The notes below the pieces were generated by a model that was given only the letters and a program-made list of their open reading frames with translations, had not been told where the DNA came from and made no database searches. Source: Mycobacterium sp. 852002-51057_SCH5723018 (GTDB lineage: Bacteria > Actinomycetota > Actinomycetes > Mycobacteriales > Mycobacteriaceae). From it: a stretch of 64,000 nucleotides of DNA. Shown here in pieces: positions 1 through 8,041 of the stretch (position 1 is its first letter; every line of letters starts with the position of its first letter). A program made the position numbers and the translations under genes. The DNA lies in contig NZ_LZIR01000074.1 in NCBI RefSeq assembly GCF_001667035.1, forward strand, positions 29,155 to 93,154. Reading direction: 5' to 3'.

Positions 1-567
1 GCTGGAGCCCGACGTGTACACGATGGCTAGCACATCGCAGCCGTCGACATCGGCTTCCATCGCCGCCAGCAGTGCTGGATCGACGGCCTTCGCAAGCCGG
101 TATGCACGTTCCGAATCGAACATGATGTGGCGCAAAAGCGGTGCGGCGGTGGTGAACACCGGGTCATCGGAGTCCAACTCGGCGTCCGGAAGGGCCTCGC
201 CTAGCCGTTGCAGGTAATCGTGAGAGCGAAAGGACGCGGCGGTCAGCAGGATCTCGACGTCGCTGTGCACCAGCTGCTCGCGCAACTCCCTAGCGGTGAC
301 GAAGGTGGAGAACGGCACGACCACCGCGCCGATCCGTGCCGCCGCGAGCATCCCGACGACGAACTCAGGGCCATTGGGGTAGAGCACCCCTACGTGGGTG
401 CCCTTGCCGGCGCCCCGGGCGATCAGTCCACGGGCGAGGTCTGCCGAGCGGCGATCGGCCTCGGCATAGCTGATGCGGTCGTCGTCGCACACCAGCAGTG
501 GGTGCTCTCCGCGCGAGCGGGCCTGTTGCCGCAGGATTTCGCCGACCGTGTTGAAGTCACCGGGCAT
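1..567 (-). CDS. Acyl-CoA ligase (AMP-binding), 3'-truncated by window edge
   Basis: This is the N-terminal 189 residues of an ANL-superfamily acyl-CoA synthetase, which would adenylate a carboxylic acid and load it onto CoA. The frame is open to base 1. The visible part has the usual N-terminal region (VGEILRQQARSRGEHPLLV, about residues 8-26) and stops just inside the phosphate-binding A3 motif, VYTSGSS (183-189), so the catalytic domain lies outside the window. The ATG at 567 overlaps the end of the preceding ligase by 11 nt. An in-frame ATG at 588 would lengthen the overlap. It is the last visible gene of a minus-strand operon starting at 4482. Family assignment is secure; substrate is unknown. 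Confidence 0.85.
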   Translation of the reverse strand, partial: MPGDFNTVGEILRQQARSRGEHPLLVCDDDRISYAEADRRSADLARGLIARGAGKGTHVGVLYPNGPEFVVGMLAAARIGAVVVPFSTFVTARELREQLVHSDVEILLTAASFRSHDYLQRLGEALPDAELDSDDPVFTTAAPLLRHIMFDSERAYRLAKAVDPALLAAMEADVDGCDVLAIVYTSGSS

Positions 568-2026
568 GATCACTCTGGGCGGCGGCATCGCTGAAGAAGC
601 GCCGGATCGCGCCGAGGTCGGCCTTACCCGAGGGTGTGCGCGGGATGGCGTCCACGATCGCGATCTGGGTGGGGATCTCGTAGCGCGCCAACCGTGTTCG
701 CAGATACTCGACGAGCGCGTCGGCGGATGCCGGCTCGCGCAGCTGCACCATGGCGACCGGTGTCTCCCCGAGCCGCTCGTCGGGGCGCGCGACCACGGCC
801 GCCCCGGCCACCGAGGGATGGCCCTCCAGGGCGACGCGTACGTCGTCGGGCATGACCTTGAACCCGCCGCGGATGATCGCCTGGTCGGCCCGCCCGACGA
901 TCCAGACAAAGCCGTCGTCGTCGATGCGCGCCAGATCCGTGGTTCGCATCCAGGTCGCCGATGGCCCGAGATGTCCGGGCTTGACCTCCAGCAGGCCGAC
1001 CCGGTCGGCTCCCAGCGGCCTGCCGTCGTCGTCGACCACGCGCAGTCGCGCGCCGGGGTTGGCCCGGCCGACGCTGCCGCGCTTGGCATGCCAGTACTGT
1101 TGGTGATCGGCGAGCGTCCAGCCGGCCACGCCGCCACCGAATTCCGTTGCGGCATAGGAGGTTAGGACCGGAATGCCGTACTTCTGCATGAACGCGTCGG
1201 CGTCGTCTGCCGACAGTGGCGCCGTGCCACAGGTGACCGCGCGGATGCTCTCCAGGTCCGCTCGCGTCAGGTCGGAATGCAGCACCGTCCGCAACGCGGC
1301 CGGCACCAGCGACACCGTGCGCGGCCGGTGGTTGCGCACCGCCTCGGCCCAAGCGGTGAGCTCGAAGCGTTCCAGCAGCACGAAGGGCCTGGCGTCCGCG
1401 ATGCATTGCAACACCCGGAACACCCCGCCGATATGCACCAGCGGCGAGTTGACGATCGCGACGCCGCGCCGCAGCCCCGTGGGGGCGGGGGCTCTGTCCG
1501 GGGCAGCGCCCATCACGCTGCGCGCCAGCATGTCGTAGCTGAGGTCGATTCGTTTGGGCGGGCCGGTCGTTCCACTGGTCAGCATTCGCACCGCCACCCC
1601 GGAGCGCGCGGCGGGTTCTTCGGCGTTGCCAGCTAGCCCATCGGCGTCGCGAAGGGAACCCGAAATCGACACCGTCGCGGTTCCGGGCGGGACCAGCGTC
1701 GCCAGGTCGTCACCTTCGCCGATGATCAGCGGCAGCTCAAGCGCGGCGATGTCGGCGCGGGTGCGGTCGTCGCCGCGGGCGGGGTTGATGACGACGACGG
1801 TGCCGCCGCCCAGCAGCACCCCGAGGAAGGCTGCGACCTGACCGGGCCGGTTGCGCAACAGTATCCCGATTCCGCCGCCGTGGCCGGCCGCCAGCGGTGC
1901 GACGCGTCCCGCCGCGCCGCCCAGTTGCGCCCACGAGATCCATTGGCCCTCATACTCGATGGCGTGCGCGTCCGGCTGCAGGTTCAGCACATCGGCGATG
2001 CGCCGGCTGAGCGGGTGGCCAGCCAT
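557..2026 (-). CDS. Acyl-CoA ligase (class I adenylate-forming, FadD-like)
   Basis: A 489-residue fatty-acid- or aromatic-acid-type CoA ligase, expected to form an acyl-adenylate from ATP and then the CoA thioester. The P-loop motif TSGTTGPPK is at about 150-158, the adenine-site region SYAATEFGGG near the middle, the hinge region GRADQAIIRGGFK near 393, and the catalytic lysine motif TPSGKADL close to the C terminus. The start at 2026 was chosen because the ATG shares one base with the stop of the upstream crotonase gene (TGATG), indicating translational coupling. A much longer open frame continues upstream but only shadows the crotonase gene. A second ligase follows directly, so the operon may activate two substrates. 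Confidence 0.88.
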   Translation of the reverse strand: MAGHPLSRRIADVLNLQPDAHAIEYEGQWISWAQLGGAAGRVAPLAAGHGGGIGILLRNRPGQVAAFLGVLLGGGTVVVINPARGDDRTRADIAALELPLIIGEGDDLATLVPPGTATVSISGSLRDADGLAGNAEEPAARSGVAVRMLTSGTTGPPKRIDLSYDMLARSVMGAAPDRAPAPTGLRRGVAIVNSPLVHIGGVFRVLQCIADARPFVLLERFELTAWAEAVRNHRPRTVSLVPAALRTVLHSDLTRADLESIRAVTCGTAPLSADDADAFMQKYGIPVLTSYAATEFGGGVAGWTLADHQQYWHAKRGSVGRANPGARLRVVDDDGRPLGADRVGLLEVKPGHLGPSATWMRTTDLARIDDDGFVWIVGRADQAIIRGGFKVMPDDVRVALEGHPSVAGAAVVARPDERLGETPVAMVQLREPASADALVEYLRTRLARYEIPTQIAIVDAIPRTPSGKADLGAIRRFFSDAAAQSDHAR

Positions 2027-2832
2027 CAGCGGATCGCCGGTTGGCCCGGCGGGCCCTCGTTTTGCTGAGCGGCCAGCTCGGCGATGCCGAGCGGGTTGCC
2101 CAGCCGGGTGTAGATGAGGCCCTGCTCCAACGCGGCACGGTAGGGCTTGTCCAGCGACTCCCAGATCGCCTTCACGGTGCCCTGCGTCGCCGACGGCGGC
2201 TTGGCGGCGATGGTCGCCGCGATCTCGTGGGCGCGGTCCCACAGCCGGTTGACGGGAACCACCTCGGACACCAGACCGATCCGCAGCGCGGTCTCGGCGC
2301 CGACCCGCTCGTCGTTGCCCATCAACGCCATGCGCAGCGTCTCGCCCAGACCGATGCGGCGCATCAGGCCGATCGGCTCCAGGGCGCACACCAGTCCGGC
2401 CGATACGTGGGAGTCGAAAAACGTTGCGTCGTCCGAGCAGATGACCACGTCGGACTCGTTGACGAAGTAGAACGCGCCCGCCGTGCACATGCCCTGAACG
2501 GCGCACACGACGGGCTTCCACATTTTCTGCCACTTGGGGCTCAGCGCCTCGCCCGGATCCTCGTGGTTCCATACGTTTTCCGGCTGCCCGTACGGCGTCT
2601 TGATGTCCAGACCGGCGCTGAACGCCCGGCCGCCGGACGCACGCAACACCACCGCGTGCACCGACTCGTCCAGCTTGACCGCGCGCCACGCCCGCGCCAT
2701 TTCCTCACACATGGTCCGGTTGAACGCGTTGAGCTGCTCGGGCCGGTTCAGCGTGATGGTCGCGACATGGTCACCCGTGTCGACGTCGAGCAGGATGGTT
2801 TCGAAACGCGGTGGCGTCACTGGCTCGTTCAT
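2026..2832 (-). CDS. Enoyl-CoA hydratase/isomerase (crotonase) family protein
   Basis: A 268-residue crotonase-fold protein with the N-terminal signature TITLNRPEQLNAF and oxyanion-hole segments GRAFSAGLD and QGMCTAGAF, which polarise an acyl-CoA thioester carbonyl. Compared with rat enoyl-CoA hydratase, the two catalytic glutamates are not conserved: GAFYFV puts Tyr at the Glu144 position and FFDSHVSAGL puts His at the Glu164 position. It may therefore act as an isomerase, C-C hydrolase or other crotonase rather than a standard hydratase. The ATG at 2832 overlaps the upstream stop by 4 nt (ATGA); an ATG at 2844 is possible. It is the third gene of the 4482-to-1 operon and shares the FFD-HVS-GL segment with the next gene upstream. 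Confidence 0.87.
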   Translation of the reverse strand: MNEPVTPPRFETILLDVDTGDHVATITLNRPEQLNAFNRTMCEEMARAWRAVKLDESVHAVVLRASGGRAFSAGLDIKTPYGQPENVWNHEDPGEALSPKWQKMWKPVVCAVQGMCTAGAFYFVNESDVVICSDDATFFDSHVSAGLVCALEPIGLMRRIGLGETLRMALMGNDERVGAETALRIGLVSEVVPVNRLWDRAHEIAATIAAKPPSATQGTVKAIWESLDKPYRAALEQGLIYTRLGNPLGIAELAAQQNEGPPGQPAIR

Positions 2833-3641
2833 CGACACTGCCATTCCGGGGGCCGCTTTTCGACGAACGCCTTGGGGCCTTCCAGGGCGTCCTCGGTGCG
2901 CAGCACGCGCTCGCGGAAGGCTTCGGCGAGCATCTCGGCTTCGTGTAGCGGCAAATCGAGGCCCTTGAGGATAGCCAGCCGCGTGCCCCGAACCGCCAGG
3001 GGCGCATTGGAGTTCACGATGCCGGCGATCTCGTGCGCACGCTCCAGAAGCAGGTCGTGCTCGACGATTTCGCTGATCAACCCGAGCTCGTAGGCGCGCT
3101 CCACACCCATCCGCTCGTGCCTGCCCGTCAACGCCATCCGCAGGGCGACCGACCGGGGGAGCACCCGCGCCAGCCGCACCAGCTCGCGCCCGGCGACCAG
3201 CCCGATGCTGACGTGCGGATCGAAGAATGTCGCCCGGTCGGATGCGATGACGATGTCGGAGGTGGTCACCCAGTCGAGGCCCGCGCCACAACACAAACCG
3301 TTGACGGCGGTCAGGATGGGTTTGGCCATCCGGCGGAACGGGGGCGTGCCTTCCTGGGGCGCCTCCCACTGGTCGTAGGTCGACAAGTACGGCCGTTCGT
3401 AGATCACCTTGCCGTCGCCGGGGATGGCTTTGACGTCCGCCCCGGTGCAGAAGGCGCGACCGGTGCCGGTGATGACCAGCAGCCACACGTTGTCGTCGTT
3501 CTCGGCCTCGTCGTAGGCGGCGCGGAGTTCGGTGATCATGTCCGGGCTGAGCGCGTTGAGGGCCTCCGGACGGTTCAGCGTGATCGTGGCGGTATGACCG
3601 TCGACCTCATACTTGACGGTGTCGAACGAGTCAGCGGGCAT
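2829..3641 (-). CDS. Enoyl-CoA hydratase/isomerase (crotonase) family protein
   Basis: A 270-residue crotonase-family protein (TITLNRPEALNALS near residue 20, oxyanion-hole segments GRAFCTGAD and NGLCCGAGLDW). At the two catalytic glutamate positions of classical hydratases it has Asp (GAGLDW) and His (FFDPHVSIGL), so the precise reaction is uncertain. The start at 3641 is supported by a strong Shine-Dalgarno sequence on the minus strand (AGGAGGGG, about 8 nt upstream); the frame is open further upstream but without homology. The next gene overlaps its stop by 4 nt. Its similarity to the neighbour at 2026-2832 suggests tandem duplication followed by divergence. Confidence 0.87.
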   Translation of the reverse strand: MPADSFDTVKYEVDGHTATITLNRPEALNALSPDMITELRAAYDEAENDDNVWLLVITGTGRAFCTGADVKAIPGDGKVIYERPYLSTYDQWEAPQEGTPPFRRMAKPILTAVNGLCCGAGLDWVTTSDIVIASDRATFFDPHVSIGLVAGRELVRLARVLPRSVALRMALTGRHERMGVERAYELGLISEIVEHDLLLERAHEIAGIVNSNAPLAVRGTRLAILKGLDLPLHEAEMLAEAFRERVLRTEDALEGPKAFVEKRPPEWQCR

Positions 3642-3666
3642 GCGTGTTCCCCTCCTGCCTACCGGG

Positions 3667-4482
3667 TCATCGACCGCGGAACTTGGGCGTGCGTCGCTCC
3701 CGGAACGCCTCGAGTCCCTCTTTGAAATCGCCTGTTCGACAAGAGAGTTCCACATTGAAGAGCTCTTGTGTCAGGGATTGGCTCAACGTCGCGTGCTGAC
3801 CGAAGCCCAAGGCCTGCTTGGCCAGCCCGATCGCTACCGTGGGTCCATCGGCCAGCCGCTCCAGCAGCGTTTCGGCGGTGTCGGCGAGTTCGGCACGGCT
3901 CACGGCCTGGTGGATCAATCCCCAGTCGGCCGCGTCGGCCCCGCTCACCTTCTCGCCGAGCAACAGCATGCGCCTGGCCCGCGCCAGGCCGACCAGCCGG
4001 GGCAGCAGCCAGGTGGAACCCGAGTCCGGGCTGAAGCCGCGGTCCACGAACGGTTCCCAGAAGACGGCGTCGGTGGCGGCCACGGTGAAATCGGCGGCCA
4101 GCGCCAGGTTGCAGCCGAACCCCACGGCCCAGCCCTGGACGCTGCAGACGACCGGCAGCTGAACGCTCCCGACGAGCTCGATCACCCGGTGGGCGGCATG
4201 GGGAATCCGCCGCACCAGATCACCGGCGCGCGGACGTTGCCCGTTGTTGGCGGCCAGCCAATCGGCGCCGGCGCAGAAGTCGTCCCCGGCGCCGCGGATG
4301 TGGATCGCGCGCAACGAGTCGTCGGTGGCGGCGCCGGTCAGCGCGTCGACCAAGTGGCCGATCATCAAGTGTGTCAACGAATTACGCCGGGAGGGGCGAT
4401 CGAGAGTGATCCGCAATACCGCGCCGTCGCGGCGCGTCGTCACCGAGCCCTCGGCGTCGGCCGGGTCGGCCTCGTGACTCAC
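3667..4482 (-). CDS. Enoyl-CoA hydratase/isomerase (crotonase) family protein
   Basis: A 271-residue crotonase-fold protein, first gene of the minus-strand operon that runs off the left edge. It has LRITLDRPSRRNSL near residue 23 and oxyanion-hole segments GDDFCAGADW and QGWAVGFGCN. The Glu144 position carries Asn (GFGCNLAL) and the Glu164 position carries Phe (WEPFVDRGFSP). A nearby Asp (FVDRGF) could be catalytic, as in some isomerase-type members, but that is inference. The start lies 26 bp from a conserved palindromic site (4508-4526) shared with the divergent thioesterase gene, which suggests co-regulation. A 25-nt gap separates it from the next crotonase gene. Confidence 0.87.
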   Translation of the reverse strand: MSHEADPADAEGSVTTRRDGAVLRITLDRPSRRNSLTHLMIGHLVDALTGAATDDSLRAIHIRGAGDDFCAGADWLAANNGQRPRAGDLVRRIPHAAHRVIELVGSVQLPVVCSVQGWAVGFGCNLALAADFTVAATDAVFWEPFVDRGFSPDSGSTWLLPRLVGLARARRMLLLGEKVSGADAADWGLIHQAVSRAELADTAETLLERLADGPTVAIGLAKQALGFGQHATLSQSLTQELFNVELSCRTGDFKEGLEAFRERRTPKFRGR

Positions 4483-4507
4483 CGTCTATCCGGCCTTTCT
4501 CCGCCGA

Positions 4508-4526
4508 TACGGTTACCCATACAGTA
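4508..4526. promoter_or_regulatory. Putative operator, recurring 19-bp palindrome (copy 1)
   Basis: TACGGTTA-CCC-ATACAGTA, matching the window-wide consensus TACTGTAA-N3-TTACAGTA at 13 of 16 arm positions. It lies between the divergent crotonase (start 4482) and thioesterase (start 4614) genes, where it could control both. The role as a regulator binding site is inferred from recurrence in front of functionally related genes. Confidence 0.6.
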
Positions 4527-4613
4527 GGCAATACGATTGATTCCAGGTATAAGTTAGCAAGGAAACGCCGACGACGGAAATAGCCGGGCGCAACCGGGCG
4601 AAAAGAGGAAAAC

Positions 4614-5309
4614 ATGGCCTTCGAGGAGGGGCTGGCCGCGCCGGCTTCGACATACACCGGCGAGGCCAAATTCGGCGAGGCACCCCTGGCCCAGACGGTG
4701 GCGGCCGCCGGCGCGATGCGTCGCATCAGCTCGCTGATGTTGTCCCTCGAGCACGCTCACCCCGCGGTGGACGCGATGCTGGCGAAGTTCGCCGAGTGGG
4801 AGGGCGAGCTGGGCGCCGCGGCCCCGACCGACAACGCGCCGCGCATCGGCGAGGTCCCCGACGATCCGCGGCGGGTCTACCTCAACCACGCCACCGACAT
4901 CGGCGCCTACAACCCCTGTTTTCCCGAATACCGTTTCGATTACCTCGATGCCGAGAAGGCCAACGGCAGCGTGTGCTTCCCGCTGGTTTACGAAGGTCCG
5001 CCGGGGCTGGTCCATGGCGGCTTCCTCGGCGTCTTCTTCGATTGCGTCATCCAGCATCACAATTGCGTCACCGGGCTTTCCGGCAAGACGCGGTCGTTGA
5101 CCGTCACCTTCCGCCGGCCGACACCGCTGCTGACCGAGCTGCGCTTCGATGTCGCCCGGTCGCAGGTGGAGCGGGGGGTCTCGTCGACGGCCCGGCTGCT
5201 GTTGGACAACGAGGTGCTCTGTACCGGTGAGGTCGACACGTTGGCCTCGCCGCCGGACAAGCTGACCGGATTCAGGTTCGGCAGGCGGCGAAAGGAGTCC
5301 GACACATGA
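4614..5309 (+). CDS. Hotdog-fold acyl-CoA thioesterase (PaaI-like)
   Basis: A 231-residue protein whose C-terminal half resembles the PaaI/4HBT hotdog thioesterases, with the motif GLVHGGFLGVFFDC (about residues 130-143), where the HGG loop binds the thioester. It would hydrolyse an acyl-CoA intermediate, freeing CoA or preventing a metabolic jam. The N-terminal ~90 residues are an extension seen in other mycobacterial members, including the protein at 25207-25827 in this window. The ATG follows a GAGGAAA ribosome-binding sequence. Its stop overlaps the next start (ATGA), so it is coupled to the crotonase gene. A conserved palindrome lies about 90 bp upstream. Confidence 0.82.
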   Translation: MAFEEGLAAPASTYTGEAKFGEAPLAQTVAAAGAMRRISSLMLSLEHAHPAVDAMLAKFAEWEGELGAAAPTDNAPRIGEVPDDPRRVYLNHATDIGAYNPCFPEYRFDYLDAEKANGSVCFPLVYEGPPGLVHGGFLGVFFDCVIQHHNCVTGLSGKTRSLTVTFRRPTPLLTELRFDVARSQVERGVSSTARLLLDNEVLCTGEVDTLASPPDKLTGFRFGRRRKESDT

Positions 5310-6190
5310 CCGCCTCCAGCGCTTCGGACGATCGCGTGCTCTTTGAGCTCGATCGCGACGGGCGTATCGCGACCATCACGCTGAACAACCCCAAGCAACG
5401 CAACTCCTACGACGCCGCCATGCGCGAGGCCGTCGCCCGCTGCCTGGATCGCGTGGCCGAAGACGACGACGTCACCGTCGTGCTGTTGCGCGGGGCCGGG
5501 GGAGTGTTCAGCACCGGGGCCGACATGAACAATGCGTACGGGTGGTACGGCCCGGGTAGCGACGACCAAGCCAAGCGCCGCCCCAGTCAGCGTCGGCGAC
5601 TCACGGTGGACCGCAAGTCTTTTGGCTTTTACCACAACTTCATGGGCTTCCCCAAGGTGACGGTGGGCGAGATCGGGGGTTACGCGCTCGGCGGCGGCTT
5701 CGAGATGGCACTGATGACCGACATCTCCGTCATCGCGCGCGACACCAAAATCGGCATGCCGGCGACCCGCTTCCTTGGTCCCGCGCTCGGCAGCCTGCAC
5801 ATGTTCTTCCACCGGTTGGGACCCGTGCTGGCCCGGCGTCTGCTGCTCACCGGTGACATCATCGAGGCCGGCTCAATCGAGCACCTCGGAATCTTCACCG
5901 AGACATGCGATCCCGGTTCGGTCACGAAGCGCGCGCGGTACTGGGCCGAGAAGGCGGCGAAGATGCCCGCCGACGGAGTCGTCATCGCCAAGGAGGCGTT
6001 CCGCCTCGTCGAACAGACCCAGGCGTACCACGGCGAGGAGGTCGCCAGCTACCTGTTCCACGCCTTCGGCACCAACCTGCAGTTCGCCTCGGGTGAGTTC
6101 AATTTCGTCAAAACCCGTGCGGAACACGGCGCCAAGGAAGCCTTCCGGTTGCGCGACCAGCATTTCCACGTGCCCGAACCCGAAGAGTAA
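5306..6190 (+). CDS. Enoyl-CoA hydratase/isomerase (crotonase) family protein
   Basis: A 294-residue crotonase-fold protein with TITLNNPKQRNSYD near residue 26, GGVFSTGADMN for the first oxyanion-hole strand and GGYALGGGFEMAL for the second. It is the only one of five crotonases here that keeps the first catalytic glutamate (GGGFEMAL); the second position is Ala (IGMPATRFLG). This fits an isomerase or a specialised hydratase. It is translationally coupled to the thioesterase gene upstream and ends 14 bp from the convergent TetR gene. A role in beta-oxidation of an unusual acyl-CoA is inferred from context. Confidence 0.87.
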   Translation: MTASSASDDRVLFELDRDGRIATITLNNPKQRNSYDAAMREAVARCLDRVAEDDDVTVVLLRGAGGVFSTGADMNNAYGWYGPGSDDQAKRRPSQRRRLTVDRKSFGFYHNFMGFPKVTVGEIGGYALGGGFEMALMTDISVIARDTKIGMPATRFLGPALGSLHMFFHRLGPVLARRLLLTGDIIEAGSIEHLGIFTETCDPGSVTKRARYWAEKAAKMPADGVVIAKEAFRLVEQTQAYHGEEVASYLFHAFGTNLQFASGEFNFVKTRAEHGAKEAFRLRDQHFHVPEPEE

Positions 6191-6204
6191 CAGCGCGATT
6201 CGCG

Positions 6205-7014
6205 CTAGCGCGCCGCCGCGGCTTTGGTTCGTCCCCGCTGTGCAGGCGGCTTGGACGCCTTGCGTTGCCGGGACGCCGCGGACTTGGCGTCCTTGGCATT
6301 CCTCTCGATCAAACTGCTGGCGTGGTCCAGGATGCAGTCCAGGCCGAACTCGAAATTGGTTTCGTCGGGCGCCCCGATGCGGTGCCCCTGCCCGGTCACC
6401 TGAGCGATCAGCGGGGTGGTCCCCGGATCGATCGCCACGGCGTCCTCGATGGCGCGCGATCCGCTGTCCGACGCTTGGTTCTTCTCGTAAAGCCGGTGCA
6501 GCACCACCGATCCGCGGACATGAACCGAGACCGCCGAGTACGTGTCGAAGGCGTCCTCGGGTGATAGGCCGGCCTCCACCAGGTTGGCGATCGCCCGCTC
6601 CATCTCCTGAGCGCCCAACCGCGCCGCCTTGGGGCTGAGCGCGGCTCTGATCAAAATCAGGTCGCACAGAATTGGGTTGCCCATGAATGTCTTACGCATC
6701 AACCGCGCGTGGTTGCGCAACGTCTCGCGCCAGTCGGCGGCTTCGACGTAGGGCGTGGCGAATACATACTTGCTCAGGGCGCGGTCGGTCATCGCGTTGA
6801 GCAGATCGTCCTTCTTGCGGAAGTACCAGTAGATGCTGGTGACGCCGACACCAAGGTGTTTGCCGAGCAGCGGCATGCTCAGGTTGTCTATCGACACCTG
6901 CTCCGCGAGTTCGAATGCGCCGCTGATGATGTCGTCGGGATTGATGGACCCGCGTTCGCGTCGTTGACGCTTGTCGGCGGTTGCCTGCTTTGCCACTACG
7001 GGCACCTCCATCAA
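6205..7014 (-). CDS. TetR-family transcriptional regulator
   Basis: A 269-residue regulator with an N-terminal TetR DNA-binding domain (about residues 25-75; recognition region LGVGVTSIYWYFRKKDDLL) and an all-helical ligand domain with a basic, Ala/Lys/Arg-rich C-terminal tail (about 245-269). TetR proteins usually bind palindromes near their own gene and release them when an acyl-CoA or other ligand binds. A copy of the recurring palindrome is 115 bp upstream at 7129-7147, in the divergent region shared with the SDR gene. That makes this the leading candidate regulator for the motif, but this is inference. An in-frame ATG one codon later (7011) is an alternative start. Confidence 0.88.
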   Translation of the reverse strand: MMEVPVVAKQATADKRQRRERGSINPDDIISGAFELAEQVSIDNLSMPLLGKHLGVGVTSIYWYFRKKDDLLNAMTDRALSKYVFATPYVEAADWRETLRNHARLMRKTFMGNPILCDLILIRAALSPKAARLGAQEMERAIANLVEAGLSPEDAFDTYSAVSVHVRGSVVLHRLYEKNQASDSGSRAIEDAVAIDPGTTPLIAQVTGQGHRIGAPDETNFEFGLDCILDHASSLIERNAKDAKSAASRQRKASKPPAQRGRTKAAAAR

Positions 7015-7128
7015 GATCGATCCGGTGCATGCGGCCTTCGGTTCCGTGCCACCGGTAAACTGGAATTCACCCGGTGGCCAGGCTCTGACCTGCGTGTACG
7101 CATGCGTGTCGTCGCGTTTTCCGTCTGC

Positions 7129-7147
7129 TACTGTAATACCTATCGTA
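7129..7147. promoter_or_regulatory. Putative operator, recurring 19-bp palindrome (copy 2)
   Basis: TACTGTAA-TAC-CTATCGTA: the left arm matches the consensus at 8/8 and the right arm at 5/8. It is in the divergent region between the TetR gene (start 7014) and the SDR gene (start 7201), a typical position for autoregulation and control of the neighbouring operon. Confidence 0.6.
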
Positions 7148-7200
7148 GGCTTTTTGGTAAAACGGCTGGGACACGCAAGATCAAGGCTACGGACTGAGCC

Positions 7201-7998
7201 ATGGATCTAGGGCTGGCGAACGCCGCGGCGGCGGTGGTCGGTGGCAGCCGCGGCATGGGTTTGGCGGCGGCACGTTGCCTTGCCGAGGACGGCGCCCGCG
7301 TCGCGGTCATCGGCCGTTCCCCCGATGCCCTCGATTCGGCGGTGACCGACCTGACGGGCCGAGGTAGCCCGGATGCACTGGGGCTGGTCGCCGACATCGG
7401 TGACGCCGGGGCGGTCGACAAGGTATTCGCCGAGCTCGGTGAGCGGTGGGACGGCCAACTCAATGTGCTCGTCAATACGGTCGGGCCCGGCGCGGCGGGC
7501 ACATTCGAGGATCTGACCGACGAGCAGTGGCGTCAATCCGTCGAGGACGGCGTGCTGGGCATGGTGCGTTGCGTCCGTTCGGGACTTCCCCTGCTGCGCA
7601 AGGCGCAATGGGCGCGGATAGTCAACTTCTCGGCGCACTCGACTCAGCGACAAAGCGTGATGCTGCCGGCCTACACGGCGGCCAAATCGATGCTGACGAG
7701 CGTGTCGAAAAACCTGTCGCTGCTGCTGGCCAAGGACGAGATTTTGGTCAACGTGGTGTCGCCCGGCAGCATCGCGTCGGAGTCGCTGGCCGGGTGGGCA
7801 AAGTCCGTCGGTGTCGACGGCAATGACCCGTATGCACTGATGGACGCCATCGCCAAGCATTTCGGTCATCCGGCGCACATGCCCCGAGCGGGTCTACCGG
7901 ACGAAATTGGCCCGGTCGTCGCATTCCTCGCGTCACGGCGCAACTCCTACATGACCGGAGCCAACATCAACGTCGATGGTGGTTCGGACTTCACGTAA
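7201..7998 (+). CDS. Short-chain dehydrogenase/reductase
   Basis: A 265-residue NAD(P)-dependent SDR with the dinucleotide-binding motif GGSRGMG (14-20), catalytic Ser144 (VNFSAHS) and the YxxxK pair Tyr158/Lys162. It would oxidise a hydroxyl or reduce a keto group on a pathway intermediate. The usual NNAG motif is altered to VNTVGPG. The ATG at 7201 was chosen because the domain begins directly after it. It is first in a two-gene operon with the DapA-like aldolase, with a palindromic operator 54 bp upstream. Confidence 0.87.
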   Translation: MDLGLANAAAAVVGGSRGMGLAAARCLAEDGARVAVIGRSPDALDSAVTDLTGRGSPDALGLVADIGDAGAVDKVFAELGERWDGQLNVLVNTVGPGAAGTFEDLTDEQWRQSVEDGVLGMVRCVRSGLPLLRKAQWARIVNFSAHSTQRQSVMLPAYTAAKSMLTSVSKNLSLLLAKDEILVNVVSPGSIASESLAGWAKSVGVDGNDPYALMDAIAKHFGHPAHMPRAGLPDEIGPVVAFLASRRNSYMTGANINVDGGSDFT

Positions 7999-8041
7999 CC
8001 GCGGGTCGAGGAAATCGATTGGCCGACAGAAGGAGTCGACT

